Source: SKVR01 sp964453995 (lineage in GTDB: Bacteria; Bacteroidota; Bacteroidia; Bacteroidales; UBA7960). From it: a stretch of 64,000 bases of DNA. Within the stretch, counting starts at the first letter, position 1. Each line of letters opens with the position of its first letter. Positions 62,913-64,000 of this stretch are shown here, one piece after another. The stretch spans positions 22,640-86,639 of the forward strand of contig CAYVQC010000011.1 in the NCBI GenBank assembly GCA_964453995.1, read 5' to 3'. Both the position numbers and the translations under genes were made by a program. The notes beneath the pieces were generated by a model. That model did not search any database. It was not told the origin of the DNA and saw nothing but the letters and a program-made list of their open reading frames with translations.

Positions 62913-63938
62913 ATGGTTATGCAAAATATAGAATGGGAAAAGCTACCTTTTGGATACTTTAAAACCGATTACAACGTACGTTGCTACTACCGTGACGGTA
63001 AGTGGGGCCAGGTAGAAGTATCTTCTTCAGAATACATTAATATACACATGGCAGCCACCTGTTTGCACTACGGGCAGGAAGCTTTTGAGGGCATGAAAGC
63101 CTACCGCGGCCAGGATGAAAAAATACGGCTGTTTCGCTGGAAAGACAATGCTGCACGTATGCGCACTTCATCGGAGGGCATTCTTATGGCAAAAGTTCCC
63201 GATGAGCTCTTTTACGAAATGGTAGAGAAAGTGGTAAAACTCAACGAAAAGTATGTACCACCATTCGGCCATGGTGCTGCACTTTACATTCGCCCATTGC
63301 TTATAGGAACCGGCGTTCAGGTGGGTGTAAATCCTGCCAAAGAATATATGTTTATGATTTTTGTTGGCCCGGTAGGCCCTTATTTTAAGGAAGGTTTCAA
63401 TCCTGTTACCATGCAGATCGTGCGTGATATTGATCGTGCTGCACCCAGGGGAACCGGACACATTAAGGTGGGTGGTAATTATGCCGGAAGCCTTAGGGCT
63501 ACCGAGAGAGCTAAAGCAGAAGGCTTTTCTGCTGTGCTGTTCCTGGAGGCAAAAGAAAAGAAATACATCGATGAGGCTGGCCCGGCCAATTTCTTCGCCA
63601 TAAAAGGAAACAAATACATTACTCCAAAATCAGAATCAATACTTCCTTCTATAACCAACAAAAGCCTGATGCAGCTTGCACAGGATATGGGACTGGAGGT
63701 TGAGCGCAGGCCCGTTGCCGTTGAAGAACTGGCCGATTTTGATGAAGTAGGAGCTTGTGGTACCGCTGCCATCATTTCTCCCATCAGGAAAATTGTGGAT
63801 CGTGAATCGGGAAAGGTTTATGAGTTTTGCAAAGATGGTAAGGCAGGTCCTGTTTCAGAAAAGCTCTACAGAAAACTACAGGGTATCCAATACGGAGAAG
63901 AGTCTGATCCGCACAATTGGGTTACCATACTGGATTAA
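62913..63938 (+). CDS. ilvE: Branched-chain amino acid aminotransferase
   Basis: A 341-residue PLP enzyme (fold type IV) that transfers amino groups between glutamate and the 2-oxo acids of valine, leucine and isoleucine. Features: ATCLHYGQEAFEGMKAYRGQ, IRLFRWKDNAARMRTSSEGI, HGAALYIRPLLIGTGVQVGV, GTGHIKVGGNYAGSL with the PLP-binding Lys (about residue 185), IDEAGPANFFAIKG with the conserved Glu, and ACGTAAIISPIRKI at the phosphate site. The length and motifs match the BCAT II type, common in Bacteroidota. It is unrelated to the signalling genes and is separated from them by 146 bases. Confidence 0.95.
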   Translation: MVMQNIEWEKLPFGYFKTDYNVRCYYRDGKWGQVEVSSSEYINIHMAATCLHYGQEAFEGMKAYRGQDEKIRLFRWKDNAARMRTSSEGILMAKVPDELFYEMVEKVVKLNEKYVPPFGHGAALYIRPLLIGTGVQVGVNPAKEYMFMIFVGPVGPYFKEGFNPVTMQIVRDIDRAAPRGTGHIKVGGNYAGSLRATERAKAEGFSAVLFLEAKEKKYIDEAGPANFFAIKGNKYITPKSESILPSITNKSLMQLAQDMGLEVERRPVAVEELADFDEVGACGTAAIISPIRKIVDRESGKVYEFCKDGKAGPVSEKLYRKLQGIQYGEESDPHNWVTILD

Positions 63939-63965
63939 ATTACCAGGTTATATAGCCATAAAAAA

Positions 63966-64000
63966 GAGGTTGCCTCAAAAGCCTGATTCCAGGAACACTT
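63966..64000. repeat. Left end of a GGTTGCCTCAAAAG-type intergenic repeat, cut by the window edge
   Basis: AAAGAGGTTGCCTCAAAAGC, 28 bases after the ilvE stop, matches the left ends of the long-loop inverted repeats (GGAGGCTGCC at 568, TGTCTCAAAAG at 33541, GCTGTCTGAAAA at 54181). Its inverted partner would lie outside the window. Confidence 0.35.

Overview
The window looks like a chromosomal segment of a Bacteroidota bacterium, probably a marine or saline member of the Bacteroidales/Marinilabiliales side or a relative. Reasons: two giant secreted proteins end in type IX secretion (T9SS) sorting domains; several genes are preceded by the Bacteroidota sigma -7 box TAnnTTTG, sometimes with TTTG about 18-20 bases upstream; Shine-Dalgarno sequences are scarce; gyrB is the short form; DUF2027-Smr, OmpP1/FadL and TPR/OMP gene pairs are present; and there is a KR2-type sodium-pumping rhodopsin. 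No tRNA, rRNA operon, insertion sequence, prophage or CRISPR array was seen.

Layout. 1-10 kb: the end-truncated start of a DUF438 gene and two tandem T9SS-exported multidomain surface proteins, all on the minus strand. 10-14 kb: a small membrane protein, an outer-membrane beta-barrel, an NTF2-like protein, a light-driven sodium pump with the N-D-Q motif (12078-12911) and a dihydroorotate-dehydrogenase-like flavoprotein. 14-22 kb: a nucleoside (uridine) kinase-like enzyme, two OmpP1/FadL barrels, an SGNH-hydrolase lipoprotein, a conserved hypothetical and a nitroreductase. 22-27 kb: a surface-polysaccharide set (O-antigen ligase/polymerase, Wzz, Wzx flippase). 27-39 kb: DUF2027-Smr protein with a structured leader, RNase P RNA, a large TPR protein with an outer-membrane barrel partner, gyrB and a SNF2-family ATPase. 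39-42.4 kb: glutathione peroxidase, CysQ, EamA transporter, NadR-like kinase and YkoF-like thiamine-binding protein.

42.7-62.8 kb is a 20-kb signalling region, almost entirely on the plus strand. It opens with separate CheR and CheB catalytic domains, followed by a membrane GAF protein, then a membrane GAF/PAS/SpoIIE phosphatase, a SiaB-family kinase and a SiaC-family (DUF1987) phosphoprotein. Together the last three look like a SiaA-SiaB-SiaC partner switch. Only 35 bases downstream is a TerB-ABC-permease fusion, then a lipoprotein and a secreted protein. Next come a response regulator, a 1272-residue CheB-CheR-PAS fusion, another response regulator, a receiver-adenylate cyclase and a REC-PAS-PAS-HisKA-HATPase-REC hybrid kinase. 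No MCP, CheA, CheW or GGDEF protein is present here, so the switch output is not the SiaD diguanylate cyclase known from Pseudomonas; the ABC protein is a candidate output. The window closes with branched-chain aminotransferase ilvE.

The observations most worth following are the rhodopsin with altered residues at the cytoplasmic ion-uptake site and an inverted repeat upstream, the Sia-like switch joined to an ABC exporter, the structured leader at 26.8 kb, and a family of intergenic inverted repeats built around GGCTGTCTCAAAA-like ends.
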